NCBI GenBank assembly: GCA_023267515.1
Contig: JAHFNF010000023.1
Location: forward strand, 1 to 10,028
Source: Candidatus Nomurabacteria bacterium
GTDB lineage: Bacteria; Patescibacteriota; Minisyncoccia; Phycocordibacterales; UBA9973
Length of the DNA: 10,028 bases
Direction: 5' to 3'
This document shows, in pieces, positions 1 to 5,494 of the stretch; within the stretch, counting starts at the first letter, position 1; each line of letters starts with the position of its first letter. The notes under the pieces were generated by a model, which was given only the letters and a program-made list of their open reading frames with translations, was not told where the DNA came from and searched no databases. A program made the position numbers and the translations under genes.

Positions 1-33
1 GTGGGAGAACCCCATTTAATGTAAAATAGATAT

Positions 34-1926
34 ATGCTAGATTTATCAAAATTAGACCCTAAAGACCGTAGAAGACTAGAGAAACTAGCCAAGCTCGTTA
101 AGAACGGCGACGTGGCAATTCTTGACCACCTTTTAGAAGTTGAAAATCGGATTGAAGACTTAAAACAAAATGTGCCTGACGTTCAAGCCGTCTTAGATTC
201 TATTAAGGGTCAAGACGGTAAAACTCCAATCAAAGGTCAAGACTATTTTACAACTGACGAACTAGCTACTGTCGCTGACGCTATCTATGACCGAGTGCCT
301 AAACCTCAAGATGGTGTGACCCCGATTGCCGGTCAAGATTATCCCACGAAACAAGAAATTGTTAGCTACATTGATAGTTTAATCTCTAAGATACCGAAAC
401 CAAAAGACGGTTTAACCCCAGTGGCGGGTATTGATTTTCCCTTACCAATTAGGGGTGAAACTGGTCTGACGGGACTATCAGGGATAGACGGTAAAGATGG
501 CTCACCTGATACTCCACTCCAAGTAGCTGAAAAACTTAATACCCTGTCACAAGCGATTAAACAAGATGTGATTATCGGTTTACCTGATTTGGTGCGGAAC
601 TTTCAACATAGTTTGGGCTTTTCCCCAACGACGATTCTATTTTATCAAAGTGGAGTTTTGGTGGGACGAGCTAGCAATATCAATGTCATAGGCACTGTAA
701 CGGTCTCTGGTGATTTGGCGACGATTACGGCTGGTGGCGCTGGCACGCCGGGCGGTTTAACCACTCAAGTCCAGTTTAACGATGCTGGGAGCTTCGGTGG
801 TGACGCCGGTTTTACTTATAGCAAGACCACGGACACGGTGACAGTCGTCCATCTAAAAACCGACTCAATCGTTAGCACGACCAACGACATTGTGCAGGCG
901 CCCGAAGGTATTTTCGTTGATGATGACCGGAGTTTGGATTTTGGCGGCACCTACATGATCAGCACTAAGAGTTCAATCTATACTTCGGCTGATGTCTTCC
1001 ACATTGCCGGTGGTAGTAATATCGGCACTGGTAACGGGATGGACATCTTAATCGAAACGGCCAATGGCACCGTCAACGGCAATATCCGGTTTGCTAATAA
1101 CAATACGGAGGTCATGCGGATCACAAATCTATTGCTCGGTATCGGCACTGCGACACCAGTAAACCAGCTAGATATCCCGACTAACAATACTGATAACAGC
1201 ATCATGCGTCTCGGTAATTTGGAGTTTTCCTCTTACGGCGTGAATAATTGCTGGTTTGGCACTAATGTCTACTACAGTAGCGGTTTTATTCATCGGGACG
1301 ACGGCTATATGGGTTTGTTCTATTTTGCGAATGACGAGGGGCAGTTTAGATTTTTTGATACCCAAGTAGCAACGACTAACGATGGTGATGGGGTGTCGCA
1401 GTTAAAAATCAATCGGAGTGGTCAATTCGGGGTCGGAGCTGGCATTGTGAATAGTGTCGGCGATTTTACCGGTTCAGATTTTTTGGTTGATGTGGGTAAG
1501 GTGACGGTCTATAACACGATTAACACAGTGACAAATGGTGTGCCTTCTTTGTTTGCTCAATCAAATTTGACTACTCAACAGGCGGTCATTAACGCGACTA
1601 CGATTTATGCTGTTCCTGCCGGTCACGCTGGGGTCTATCGGGTGGTGTGGGTCGCCACTATCACTCGGGTCGCTTCGACTTCCTCGGTCTTGGGGGGTAC
1701 TAATGGATTCCAAGTTAAATACACCGATAACGATGACAGCGTGGTCAAGACCTCAATTGTTGGCAACTCGATTACCAGCGCGGCCAACACCACCGCCACT
1801 AGTATCAGTGGCAGTCTGATTGCCAACTGTAAAGCTTCAACCAATCTCCAGTTTTTGTTTGACTATACTTCGATTGGAGCAACCCCGATGCAGTATAATT
1901 TACATATCCGCGTCGAGGCGATATAA
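34..1926 (+). CDS. Phage tail fibre / receptor-binding structural protein with collagen-like stalk
   Basis: A 630-residue fibrous virion protein, probably a tail fibre or spike that contacts the host surface. Residues 1-58 are helical and charged. Three DGxTPxxGxDY/F units follow at about 61-71, 93-103 and 125-135, separated by short helical linkers, and then about six Gly-X-Y triplets (140-157), a collagen-like trimeric stalk. Residues about 233-280 are Gly/Thr-rich (GGLTTQVQFNDAGSFGGDAG). A GIGTATPVNQLDI segment lies near residue 369; similar segments are common in phage fibres. The last 125 residues look like a compact beta-rich tip. No Cys-rich or peptidase S74 chaperone end is visible. 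No SD precedes ATG 34; a TAAAAT element at 22-27 makes a near-leaderless start possible. The role follows from repeat architecture; the exact virion position is unknown. Confidence 0.85.
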   Translation: MLDLSKLDPKDRRRLEKLAKLVKNGDVAILDHLLEVENRIEDLKQNVPDVQAVLDSIKGQDGKTPIKGQDYFTTDELATVADAIYDRVPKPQDGVTPIAGQDYPTKQEIVSYIDSLISKIPKPKDGLTPVAGIDFPLPIRGETGLTGLSGIDGKDGSPDTPLQVAEKLNTLSQAIKQDVIIGLPDLVRNFQHSLGFSPTTILFYQSGVLVGRASNINVIGTVTVSGDLATITAGGAGTPGGLTTQVQFNDAGSFGGDAGFTYSKTTDTVTVVHLKTDSIVSTTNDIVQAPEGIFVDDDRSLDFGGTYMISTKSSIYTSADVFHIAGGSNIGTGNGMDILIETANGTVNGNIRFANNNTEVMRITNLLLGIGTATPVNQLDIPTNNTDNSIMRLGNLEFSSYGVNNCWFGTNVYYSSGFIHRDDGYMGLFYFANDEGQFRFFDTQVATTNDGDGVSQLKINRSGQFGVGAGIVNSVGDFTGSDFLVDVGKVTVYNTINTVTNGVPSLFAQSNLTTQQAVINATTIYAVPAGHAGVYRVVWVATITRVASTSSVLGGTNGFQVKYTDNDDSVVKTSIVGNSITSAANTTATSISGSLIANCKASTNLQFLFDYTSIGATPMQYNLHIRVEAI

Positions 1927-1927
1927 T
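1899..1927 (+). promoter_or_regulatory. Sigma70-type promoter across the fibre stop codon
   Basis: TTTACA (1899-1904), a 17-base spacer and a perfect TATAAT (1922-1927). The fibre stop codon TAA lies inside the -10 box. The predicted start near 1934 leaves about a 20-base leader before ATG 1954, so this promoter could drive the small-protein, membrane-protein and protease operon separately from the fibre gene. Confidence 0.65.
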
Positions 1928-1953
1928 TTAATTATTACTAGTAAGTAACCTAT

Positions 1954-2106
1954 ATGGATATTACAAAAATGGATTTGAAGGAGTTAAAAGTTTTAGCCTA
2001 TGACAACCTAGCCCAGATTCAAGCCTGTCAGGATAATTTGAAAGCAATCAATCACGAGATTAGTAAAAAAAGACTTCCGGTTAATGTCGAAGTTGATAAA
2101 ATATGA
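1954..2106 (+). CDS. Small helical protein of unknown function (50 aa)
   Basis: A 50-residue protein, hydrophilic and almost wholly helical: MDITKMDLKELKVLAYDNLA, then a Gln/Asn-rich helix and a basic turn (ISKKR) before a short beta-like tail. It starts 27 bases after the fibre stop and ends with an ATGA overlap with the next gene, so it is the first gene of the post-fibre operon. Heptad-like Leu/Ile spacing suggests a short coiled coil, possibly an oligomerising accessory to tail or lysis. No catalytic motif and no signal peptide are visible. The function is unknown; gene reality rests on spacing, the promoter upstream and the overlap. Confidence 0.7.
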   Translation: MDITKMDLKELKVLAYDNLAQIQACQDNLKAINHEISKKRLPVNVEVDKI

Positions 2107-2522
2107 AAAATACTTTAACTCGCTGGATAATCTGGTATGGGGTTATCATCCAGTTTATTTGGGGAAGCTTAATAACTCTTAGTCCTGACCCACTTAAAAT
2201 CACGGCTTTGGGAACACTATATCGATTTGTTCCCGAGGGATTGAACTACCTTCTAGTAATCAGTGGTATTCTCGCCCTGTGGAGTTTATTAAGTAAAAAT
2301 AAATATGCTTTCTTTGCTCTTATCCCCCAACAGATACTACTCTTAATGGCCGCCGGAAGTGCCCTTAATTCCATTCTTCTATCTTCTTACGCTGATGGAG
2401 TGCTCCACCCTCGTTTATTCATTGCCGCCGATCAAAGCCCCGCTATTCTGATCGCCATTCTCCATATTTTTGCTATCTTGGAGCTTTATAGCACTGGTTG
2501 GTTAAAGAAAATTACCAAATGA
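2103..2522 (+). CDS. Integral membrane protein, about four helices (139 aa)
   Basis: Four hydrophobic stretches fit membrane helices at about residues 8-27, 46-63, 68-92 and 112-131. The ends are short and positively charged (MKNTLTR at the start, LKKITK at the end). The gene begins in the ATGA overlap with its upstream neighbour and ends in an ATGA overlap with the next, so the four genes from 1954 to 3648 should be translated as a unit. A holin or another membrane component of lysis or superinfection control fits the setting, but four helices are more than most small holins have and I recognise no family. There is no SD. Membrane location is secure; function is not. Confidence 0.75.
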   Translation: MKNTLTRWIIWYGVIIQFIWGSLITLSPDPLKITALGTLYRFVPEGLNYLLVISGILALWSLLSKNKYAFFALIPQQILLLMAAGSALNSILLSSYADGVLHPRLFIAADQSPAILIAILHIFAILELYSTGWLKKITK

Positions 2523-2764
2523 GTTTCGAACTTGCTATCCCAGTCGCGGCGGTTGTTATTTCTCTGGCAACTCTGATAATGACAGGGTTGAGTCTGCGCG
2601 GAAAAGCTAGCAAAGAGCATTTAACAGAAACTGATGAGCGGATCAAACAAATGATGTCAGAAATTTCTATTTTACAAAAAAGAATCGAGGAGTGTGAAAG
2701 AATCCGAAAAGAACTGTTTGACAATAACGTTGAGTTAATGAAAAAACTAATCAAAAAGAAATGA
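2519..2764 (+). CDS. Single-pass membrane protein with coiled-coil tail (81 aa)
   Basis: I chose ATG 2519, overlapping the previous stop (ATGA), over the TTG at 2498, because the overlap pattern is used throughout this operon. The first 25 residues form one membrane helix (ELAIPVAAVVISLATLIMTG). The remainder is a long charged helix, about residues 30-80, with coiled-coil spacing and a Lys-rich end (KKLIKKK). A one-helix protein with a basic cytoplasmic or periplasmic tail next to a four-helix protein and a protease could be a class III-type holin, an antiholin or a spanin-like connector. No lipobox Cys is present, which argues against an o-spanin. Its role in lysis is inferred only from its position. 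Confidence 0.72.
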   Translation: MSFELAIPVAAVVISLATLIMTGLSLRGKASKEHLTETDERIKQMMSEISILQKRIEECERIRKELFDNNVELMKKLIKKK

Positions 2765-3648
2765 GCCAAATGAATAAAGCAGAAAATAAGCACGGAACAG
2801 GAGGGGTTAAAAGTCCATTAGACTTACGAGACCATAAATATCACAAGACTCCCATTGGGATGAGTTCAATCCCTTTTGATTGGAAACTTGGCTATAACGT
2901 TGAGCAAGATTTAGCCACCTATCTAAACCGGCCTAATTTTAAGTTACCAGTCAAGAATCAGAATGGGTCAGGATCATGTGGCGGTCAGGCCTTTGCCACC
3001 TATGAATCAGTCCAAGACGCGTTTGAAAAGGGCACTTTCACTGAAAAATCAGCCAAGGATATCTATTCCCAAGTCTATGTCCAAGGCGGTGGTTCGACTG
3101 GCCGTGATCTTTGCCGACTATTAGTTAATCAAGGGGCCTGTAAAGAGTCCTTAATCGTGTCCTATAGTCAAGGTCAACCACCCTCCGAGTCCTTTATGGA
3201 GTTACGGGAGCAAACAACTCAATCTATAAGCAATGCCTTAACTGCCAAAGGACAACGCTATGCGACAGTCTTAAAGGACATTGACCTATTGGCTCAAACG
3301 GTCAGGGACAATAAAGGTCTCATTCTCGGAGTAGACGGGGCTAACAATGGCACTTGGTTGTCGCCATTCCCCGCACCACCTCAACAAGTCGAATGGCGTC
3401 ATTGGTTGTATTGTGGTGGGGCGCAAACAATAAACGGCGTAAAATATCTGAAGGTTCTTAATAGCTGGGGTTCGACTGTTGGTACTGCCGGTTGGCAGTG
3501 GTTGGGTGAATCCTACCTACCTCACTTTTTTGAAGCGTGGACTCTTTACGATGGTCTGCCCCAGACTAATCCCCAAGTTATCAACCTCCTCCAACAGCTT
3601 CTTGCGCTCTATCAACAATTGGTATTAAAATTAAAAGGTCGAGAATAG
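2761..3648 (+). CDS. Papain-family (C1) cysteine protease
   Basis: A 295-residue protein with the papain catalytic set. The oxyanion Gln67 lies six residues before the nucleophile Cys73 (PVKNQNGSGSCGGQAFA). His214 is in WRHWLYCGGAQ and Asn234 is in LNSWG. Spacing and order match C1 peptidases, though the Trp that normally follows the Cys is replaced by Gly. There is no secretion signal. A proline-poor inhibitory propeptide is not evident: only about 40 residues precede the fold, beginning DLRDHKYHKTP. The C-terminal 25 residues form an amphipathic Leu/Gln helix (NLLQQLLALYQQLVLKL) that could bind a membrane or a partner. The gene begins in an ATGA overlap with the membrane-protein gene, tying it to the lysis or tail module. 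Likely roles are digestion of host surface protein (for example an S-layer) or a protease-type lysin; virion maturation is less likely. Confidence 0.88.
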   Translation: MSQMNKAENKHGTGGVKSPLDLRDHKYHKTPIGMSSIPFDWKLGYNVEQDLATYLNRPNFKLPVKNQNGSGSCGGQAFATYESVQDAFEKGTFTEKSAKDIYSQVYVQGGGSTGRDLCRLLVNQGACKESLIVSYSQGQPPSESFMELREQTTQSISNALTAKGQRYATVLKDIDLLAQTVRDNKGLILGVDGANNGTWLSPFPAPPQQVEWRHWLYCGGAQTINGVKYLKVLNSWGSTVGTAGWQWLGESYLPHFFEAWTLYDGLPQTNPQVINLLQQLLALYQQLVLKLKGRE

Positions 3649-3699
3649 ATTAGATATTAGATATTAGATATTAGACATTAGAAGATTAGATAATAGACT
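3649..3699 (+). repeat. Heptad-repeat leader A (AGAYATT units)
   Basis: Starting right after the protease stop, the units run AGATATT three times, then AGACATT, AGAAGATT, AGATAAT and AGACT, ending in the ATG at 3700. A TAG falls about every seven bases, so all three frames are closed. Bases 3672-3697 recur exactly at 3803-3828. The preceding AAAAGGTCGAGAA (3633-3645, still coding) recurs at 7744-7756 before the third leader. The tract is poor in secondary structure and has no SD. Confidence 0.85.
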
Positions 3700-3798
3700 A
3701 TGGATGAAACTAAAACCACCGAGGGAGTAGAAGACGTTGAGATTGTCGAACCGGAAGAGGAAGAGGAAGAAGAAAGTCCTGAAGAAGACCTTGTTTAA
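3700..3798 (+). CDS. Very acidic small peptide (32 aa)
   Basis: The sequence starts MDETKTTEGVEDVEIVEPEE and continues with a Glu run to SPEEDLV. Sixteen of 32 residues are Asp or Glu, including seven consecutive Glu, so the peptide is probably disordered. It sits exactly between two copies of the heptad leader, each ending at an ATG, which is the best evidence that it is translated. DNA-mimic or antirestriction-type acidity, or a linker role in lysis, can be imagined but nothing supports either. The function is unknown and it could be a fortuitous ORF. Confidence 0.5.
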   Translation: MDETKTTEGVEDVEIVEPEEEEEEESPEEDLV

Positions 3799-3801
3799 TT
3801 A

Positions 3802-3852
3802 CTAGACATTAGAAGATTAGATAATAGATATTAGACACTAGATATTAGAAAT
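3802..3852 (+). repeat. Heptad-repeat leader B (AGAYATT units)
   Basis: Units AGACATT, AGAAGATT, AGATAAT, AGATATT, AGACACT and AGATATT lead straight into ATG 3853. The first 26 bases (3803-3828) are identical to 3672-3697 in leader A. Like leader A it contains TAG in every frame, no SD, and abuts a start codon. Confidence 0.85.
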
Positions 3853-4044
3853 ATGACTAAATCAATTTTTGCCTCCAAGACCCTGTGGTTCAATGGCATT
3901 ACTATCCTGTTTGCCGTTGTCACCTATTTTGGCTGGGCTCCCGACGCTTCGCTCGTCGCCAATACCAGTAAACTCTTAGTGACTCTGGCTCCAGTTCTGA
4001 ACTTTGGTTTGCGCTTTTGGACAACTAAACCCGTTTCGCTCTAA
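3853..4044 (+). CDS. Holin-like small membrane protein (63 aa)
   Basis: It starts MTKSIFASKTLWFNGITILF and ends LNFGLRFWTTKPVSL. Two hydrophobic stretches (about 10-29 and 36-57) surround a short GWAPDASL turn. The SKTxWFN start and the LRFxTTKP end resemble small phage holin-like proteins, which I recognise as a general style rather than a named family. A holin would form inner-membrane lesions that let the muralytic enzyme reach the wall; the transglycosylase gene lies 480 bases downstream. Translation appears to begin from the heptad leader without an SD. Confidence in the two-helix membrane topology is high, in the holin role moderate. Confidence 0.72.
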   Translation: MTKSIFASKTLWFNGITILFAVVTYFGWAPDASLVANTSKLLVTLAPVLNFGLRFWTTKPVSL

Positions 4045-4052
4045 CCTAAACG

Positions 4053-4070
4053 ACAGCCCTAATGGGCTGT
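4053..4070 (+). other. Perfect hairpin after the holin-like gene, no U tract
   Basis: ACAGCCC (4053-4059), loop TAAT, GGGCTGT (4064-4070). No T run follows on either strand, so it is a poor intrinsic terminator. It may protect the 3' end of the upstream mRNA or be a processing site. Confidence 0.55.
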
Positions 4071-4115
4071 GGTGTGGGCTTGAGCTGGTAACCCAGTAAC
4101 CCAAATGTTCTTTTT

Positions 4116-4123
4116 AAGGAGGT
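4116..4123 (+). promoter_or_regulatory. Strong Shine-Dalgarno site
   Basis: AAGGAGGT lies four bases before ATG 4128. It is the only clear consensus ribosome binding site in the window, which suggests that the next gene is made at high level or was acquired from another genetic background. Confidence 0.85.
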
Positions 4124-4127
4124 CTCT

Positions 4128-4364
4128 ATGGCTGACAAAGTGTCTGGTGATTTGATGTTACCTTTCTCGCGAAAGGAGGTGATCCCCTATATCTCTCCTT
4201 ACGAGGAGATTGACGGCCTACTGCTTAATCTAGCAGCCGCCGCCGCTCGCTTACCCCAAGACAATCGTTTGCGCAACAAGATTTTGGCATTCGTCACCCC
4301 GACGCTGGCAATCGTGGAGCATTCACTCCCCGATACTCCACTCGTGAGTGACGAGTGCCAGTAA
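4128..4364 (+). CDS. Unknown protein (78 aa) with strong ribosome binding site
   Basis: A soluble protein beginning MADKVSGDLMLPFSRKEVIP, with a helical centre (EEIDGLLLNLAAAAARLPQD), a second helix (RLRNKILAFVTPTLAIVEHS) and an acidic tail. There is no signal peptide, Cys pair or recognised motif. It differs from its neighbours in having a near-perfect SD and in being followed within 60 bases by a strong terminator, so it may end the late transcript that begins upstream or form its own unit. Codons 14-19 hold an internal anti-SD complement (separate entry). A small regulator or lysis-control protein is possible; I do not recognise it. Confidence 0.72.
   Translation: MADKVSGDLMLPFSRKEVIPYISPYEEIDGLLLNLAAAAARLPQDNRLRNKILAFVTPTLAIVEHSLPDTPLVSDECQ
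4161..4185 (+). promoter_or_regulatory. Internal 15-base complement to the 16S rRNA 3' end, preceded by a hairpin
   Basis: GAAAGGAGGTGATCC (4171-4185) is exactly complementary to the common bacterial 16S 3' tail GGATCACCTCCTTTC. CCTTTC-TCGC-GAAAGG (4161-4176) can fold and mask its first six bases. It lies inside the 78-residue gene with no start codon at a usable distance downstream, so it is not an ordinary ribosome binding site. Programmed pausing, an RNA ribosome sponge or chance coding of SRKEVIP are the alternatives. Confidence 0.6.
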
Positions 4365-4392
4365 GCTACGCCACAGGCGAGTAAACCTCCAA

Positions 4393-4450
4393 TCCCGCTA
4401 CCTGCGGGACCCTCCGACGGCTGGGGTTTGCTTCTCCCCAGCCGTTTTTT
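4393..4450 (+). terminator. Strong intrinsic terminator with leading hairpin
   Basis: TCCCGC-TACCT-GCGGGA (4393-4409) is followed by a perfect 10-base-pair stem ACGGCTGGGG / CCCCAGCCGT (4417-4426 with 4436-4445) and then six T. This should end the transcript of the holin-like and 78-residue genes and separate the transglycosylase gene. Confidence 0.92.
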
Positions 4451-4521
4451 GTGTTAAGATAAGTGTCCGTTAGTTCCCCGTCTGGCAATACCAAAGGGGC
4501 TCTCGTCGAGCCACTTCAAGG
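4451..4521 (+). promoter_or_regulatory. Leader of the transglycosylase gene with competing hairpins
   Basis: CCCC (4476-4479) can pair with GGGG (4496-4499), while GGCTC (4498-4502) can pair with GAGCC (4508-4512). The two stems share G4498-4499, so they exclude each other. No SD is usable: AAGG touches the ATG. A weak TAAGAT (4455-4460) is the only -10 candidate. This could be a translational control leader for the lysis enzyme. Confidence 0.35.
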
Positions 4522-5034
4522 ATGAGAACCGAGAGTCCGGATAATTACAAACTTATAAAATACTTACTTTGTTTAACTCTTTTAATCTGGTTATTCCCTC
4601 AAGTCGTTATCGGCCCCACCTACGCGCAAATTGACGCTCTTACCCCCATGACTGGGGTAGATAGTCGTCTTTTGCTTAAACTCTCGTTTAACGCGTCACC
4701 AGAGGCCAATAAAGCCATGTTGGAGGGTGGGACTGACCCACCGCTGAGTCAGATTAAGGACTGGATTGTAAAATGGTCTAAATTCTATGGGGTGGATACT
4801 AATTTGTCATTGGAAGTGGCAAGGTGCGAGTCTGGGTTCAAACCTAGCGCACTTGGCGACGGGGGAATGGCCTACGGCGTTTACCAATTTTGGCCTTCCA
4901 CTTTCGACCTCTTCGCTCAAGAATTGGGGGAGAAACTGGACTACCATTCCGTGGAGGATGGAATCAAATTAGCGAACTGGGGTCTGGCTCACGGCAAAGA
5001 ATCCCACTGGAGTTGTTTTGCCCGAGTAGTATAA
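4522..5034 (+). CDS. Exported lytic transglycosylase / lysozyme-like protein
   Basis: A 170-residue murein-degrading candidate. Residues 12-36 form a signal sequence or signal anchor (KLIKYLLCLTLLIWLFPQVV) ending near TYAQ. About residues 75-165 resemble the SLT/goose-lysozyme-type catalytic fold. VDTNLSLEVARCESGF carries the likely catalytic Glu103 in the usual ES motif, followed by GDGGMAYGVYQFWPSTF and a helical end. Cys102 beside the active Glu and Cys165 (HWSCF) could form a disulfide, which fits an extracytoplasmic enzyme. It would cleave the MurNAc-GlcNAc bond of peptidoglycan during lysis or DNA entry. It stands as its own unit between two terminators. The size is typical of a single-domain lysin; no separate wall-binding domain is seen. 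Confidence 0.85.
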   Translation: MRTESPDNYKLIKYLLCLTLLIWLFPQVVIGPTYAQIDALTPMTGVDSRLLLKLSFNASPEANKAMLEGGTDPPLSQIKDWIVKWSKFYGVDTNLSLEVARCESGFKPSALGDGGMAYGVYQFWPSTFDLFAQELGEKLDYHSVEDGIKLANWGLAHGKESHWSCFARVV

Positions 5035-5035
5035 T
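5030..5035 (+). promoter_or_regulatory. Possible -10 box over the transglycosylase stop codon
   Basis: A perfect TATAAT includes the TAA stop, as in the promoters at 1922 and 9098. No good -35 box stands 16-18 bases upstream. If active, it would make a transcript of about 80 bases ending at the terminator at 5123. Confidence 0.35.
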
Positions 5036-5100
5036 AGGGGCGGGAGTAGGTTATTACGACCAATCACTTACTCTTGCTCATAGTTTTGGTGAAACAAAAG

Positions 5101-5123
5101 CTTGCCCTTCGGGGCGAGTTTTT
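5101..5123 (+). terminator. Intrinsic terminator with TTCG loop
   Basis: CTTGCCC-TTCG-GGGCGAG (one G-T wobble) followed by five T. It ends the transglycosylase transcript 67 bases after its stop. The preceding AAAA also makes a fair terminator on the other strand. Confidence 0.9.
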
Positions 5124-5130
5124 GTATTAT
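5102..5130 (+). promoter_or_regulatory. Promoter-like element inside the terminator
   Basis: TTGCCC (5102-5107), a 17-base spacer and TATTAT (5125-5130). The -35 box lies in the terminator stem. The predicted start is near 5137, just before a chain of hairpins. Confidence 0.4.
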
Positions 5131-5136
5131 AAAAGC

Positions 5137-5326
5137 ACAAGTCATTTAACTAGCCGTAGTGACAATGACTCGGAAAAGGCAAACTGTCGGGTCAGCCCTT
5201 TTCTTAAAGTAGGGTTCGCCCTCTTTGCTTAAAAAGCGAAGTTACCCGCTCTGGCCTCAAACATCCGAACGGCCGGATTGGTCAGAGGATTAAATCCACA
5301 AACGCTGGCTTACAAGGCCAGTTTTT
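5137..5326 (+). ncRNA. Candidate structured RNA of about 190 nt
   Basis: No ORF is convincing here, but consecutive foldings are visible. GAAAAGG/CCTTTTC (5173-5179 with 5197-5203) encloses CTG-TCGGGT-CAG. AGGG-TTCG-CCCT lies at 5211-5222. CTTTGCTT-AAA-AAGCGAAG lies at 5223-5241. A nested element follows, in which CTCTGGCC (5249-5256) pairs with GGTCAGAG (5280-5287) around ATCCG-AACGGC-CGGAT (5263-5278). A terminator closes the series at 5305-5326. Promoter evidence is modest. I do not recognise an Rfam family; it lacks tRNA, tmRNA and 6S hallmarks. The start is approximate. Confidence 0.5.
5305..5326 (+). terminator. Intrinsic terminator
   Basis: CTGGC-TTACAAG-GCCAG followed by five T. It closes the hairpin series upstream and would separate it from the next small RNA. 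Confidence 0.8.
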
Positions 5327-5331
5327 GTTAC

Positions 5332-5340
5332 TTATCCACA
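5332..5340 (+). promoter_or_regulatory. Consensus DnaA box 1
   Basis: TTATCCACA, an exact match to the bacterial DnaA box, between a terminator and the promoter at 5351. It could bind host DnaA for replication initiation or control the adjacent promoter. A second copy in the same orientation lies at 7139. Confidence 0.5.
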
Positions 5341-5350
5341 GAATGTTATT

Positions 5351-5377
5351 TTGACTTTAATTAGGCTCTGGTATAGT
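5351..5377 (+). promoter_or_regulatory. Extended -10 promoter for a small RNA
   Basis: TTGACT (5351-5356), a 15-base spacer and TATAGT (5372-5377), preceded by TGG, an extended -10 (TGn). The extended motif compensates for the short spacer. The predicted start, 5384-5385, falls right at the base of the 12-base-pair stem of the RNA below. Confidence 0.65.
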
Positions 5378-5383
5378 TATGGT

Positions 5384-5494
5384 AATGGTTAAAAGTAATT
5401 TCACTGTAAATGTAGAACAGCACCTGAATCTTTCGGGGATTGCTCTACTTTTAACCAGTAGCAAGAGTCCCGCCCGTTAAACGGCGGGATTTTT
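5384..5494 (+). ncRNA. Candidate small RNA of about 110 nt
   Basis: A complete small-RNA cassette: extended -10 promoter, body and terminator. TGGTTAAAAGTA (5386-5397) pairs perfectly with TACTTTTAACCA (5446-5457), closing a 48-base loop. Inside the loop AATC and GATT around TTTCGG can form a small hairpin. GTAGA (5412-5416) could instead pair with TCTAC (5444-5448), competing with the main stem. A single-stranded linker then leads to the terminator. There is no ORF with a plausible start. Its position between lysis and early modules suggests a regulatory RNA acting on phage or host. No known family is recognised. Confidence 0.62.
5468..5494 (+). terminator. Intrinsic terminator of the small RNA
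   Basis: TCCCGCC-CGTTAAAC-GGCGGGA followed by five T: a GC-rich perfect 7-base-pair stem, the third terminator within 400 bases. Confidence 0.92.

Noticed and set aside
3649..3852. Heptad arrays considered as a CRISPR
   Set aside because: Units are seven bases with no unique spacers and they run directly into start codons; no cas-like gene is present.
4053..4070. Perfect hairpin called as a terminator
   Set aside because: No T run follows on either strand; recorded only as a hairpin.
4890..5132. 80-residue + strand ORF overlapping the transglycosylase end
   Set aside because: Different frame from the catalytic protein, crosses the terminator at 5101-5123, and shows no motif.
5211..5222. 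AGGGTTCGCCCT taken as a tRNA or tmRNA T-arm
   Set aside because: The loop is only four bases (TTCG) rather than seven, and no acceptor stem, anticodon arm or CCA end can be matched around it.
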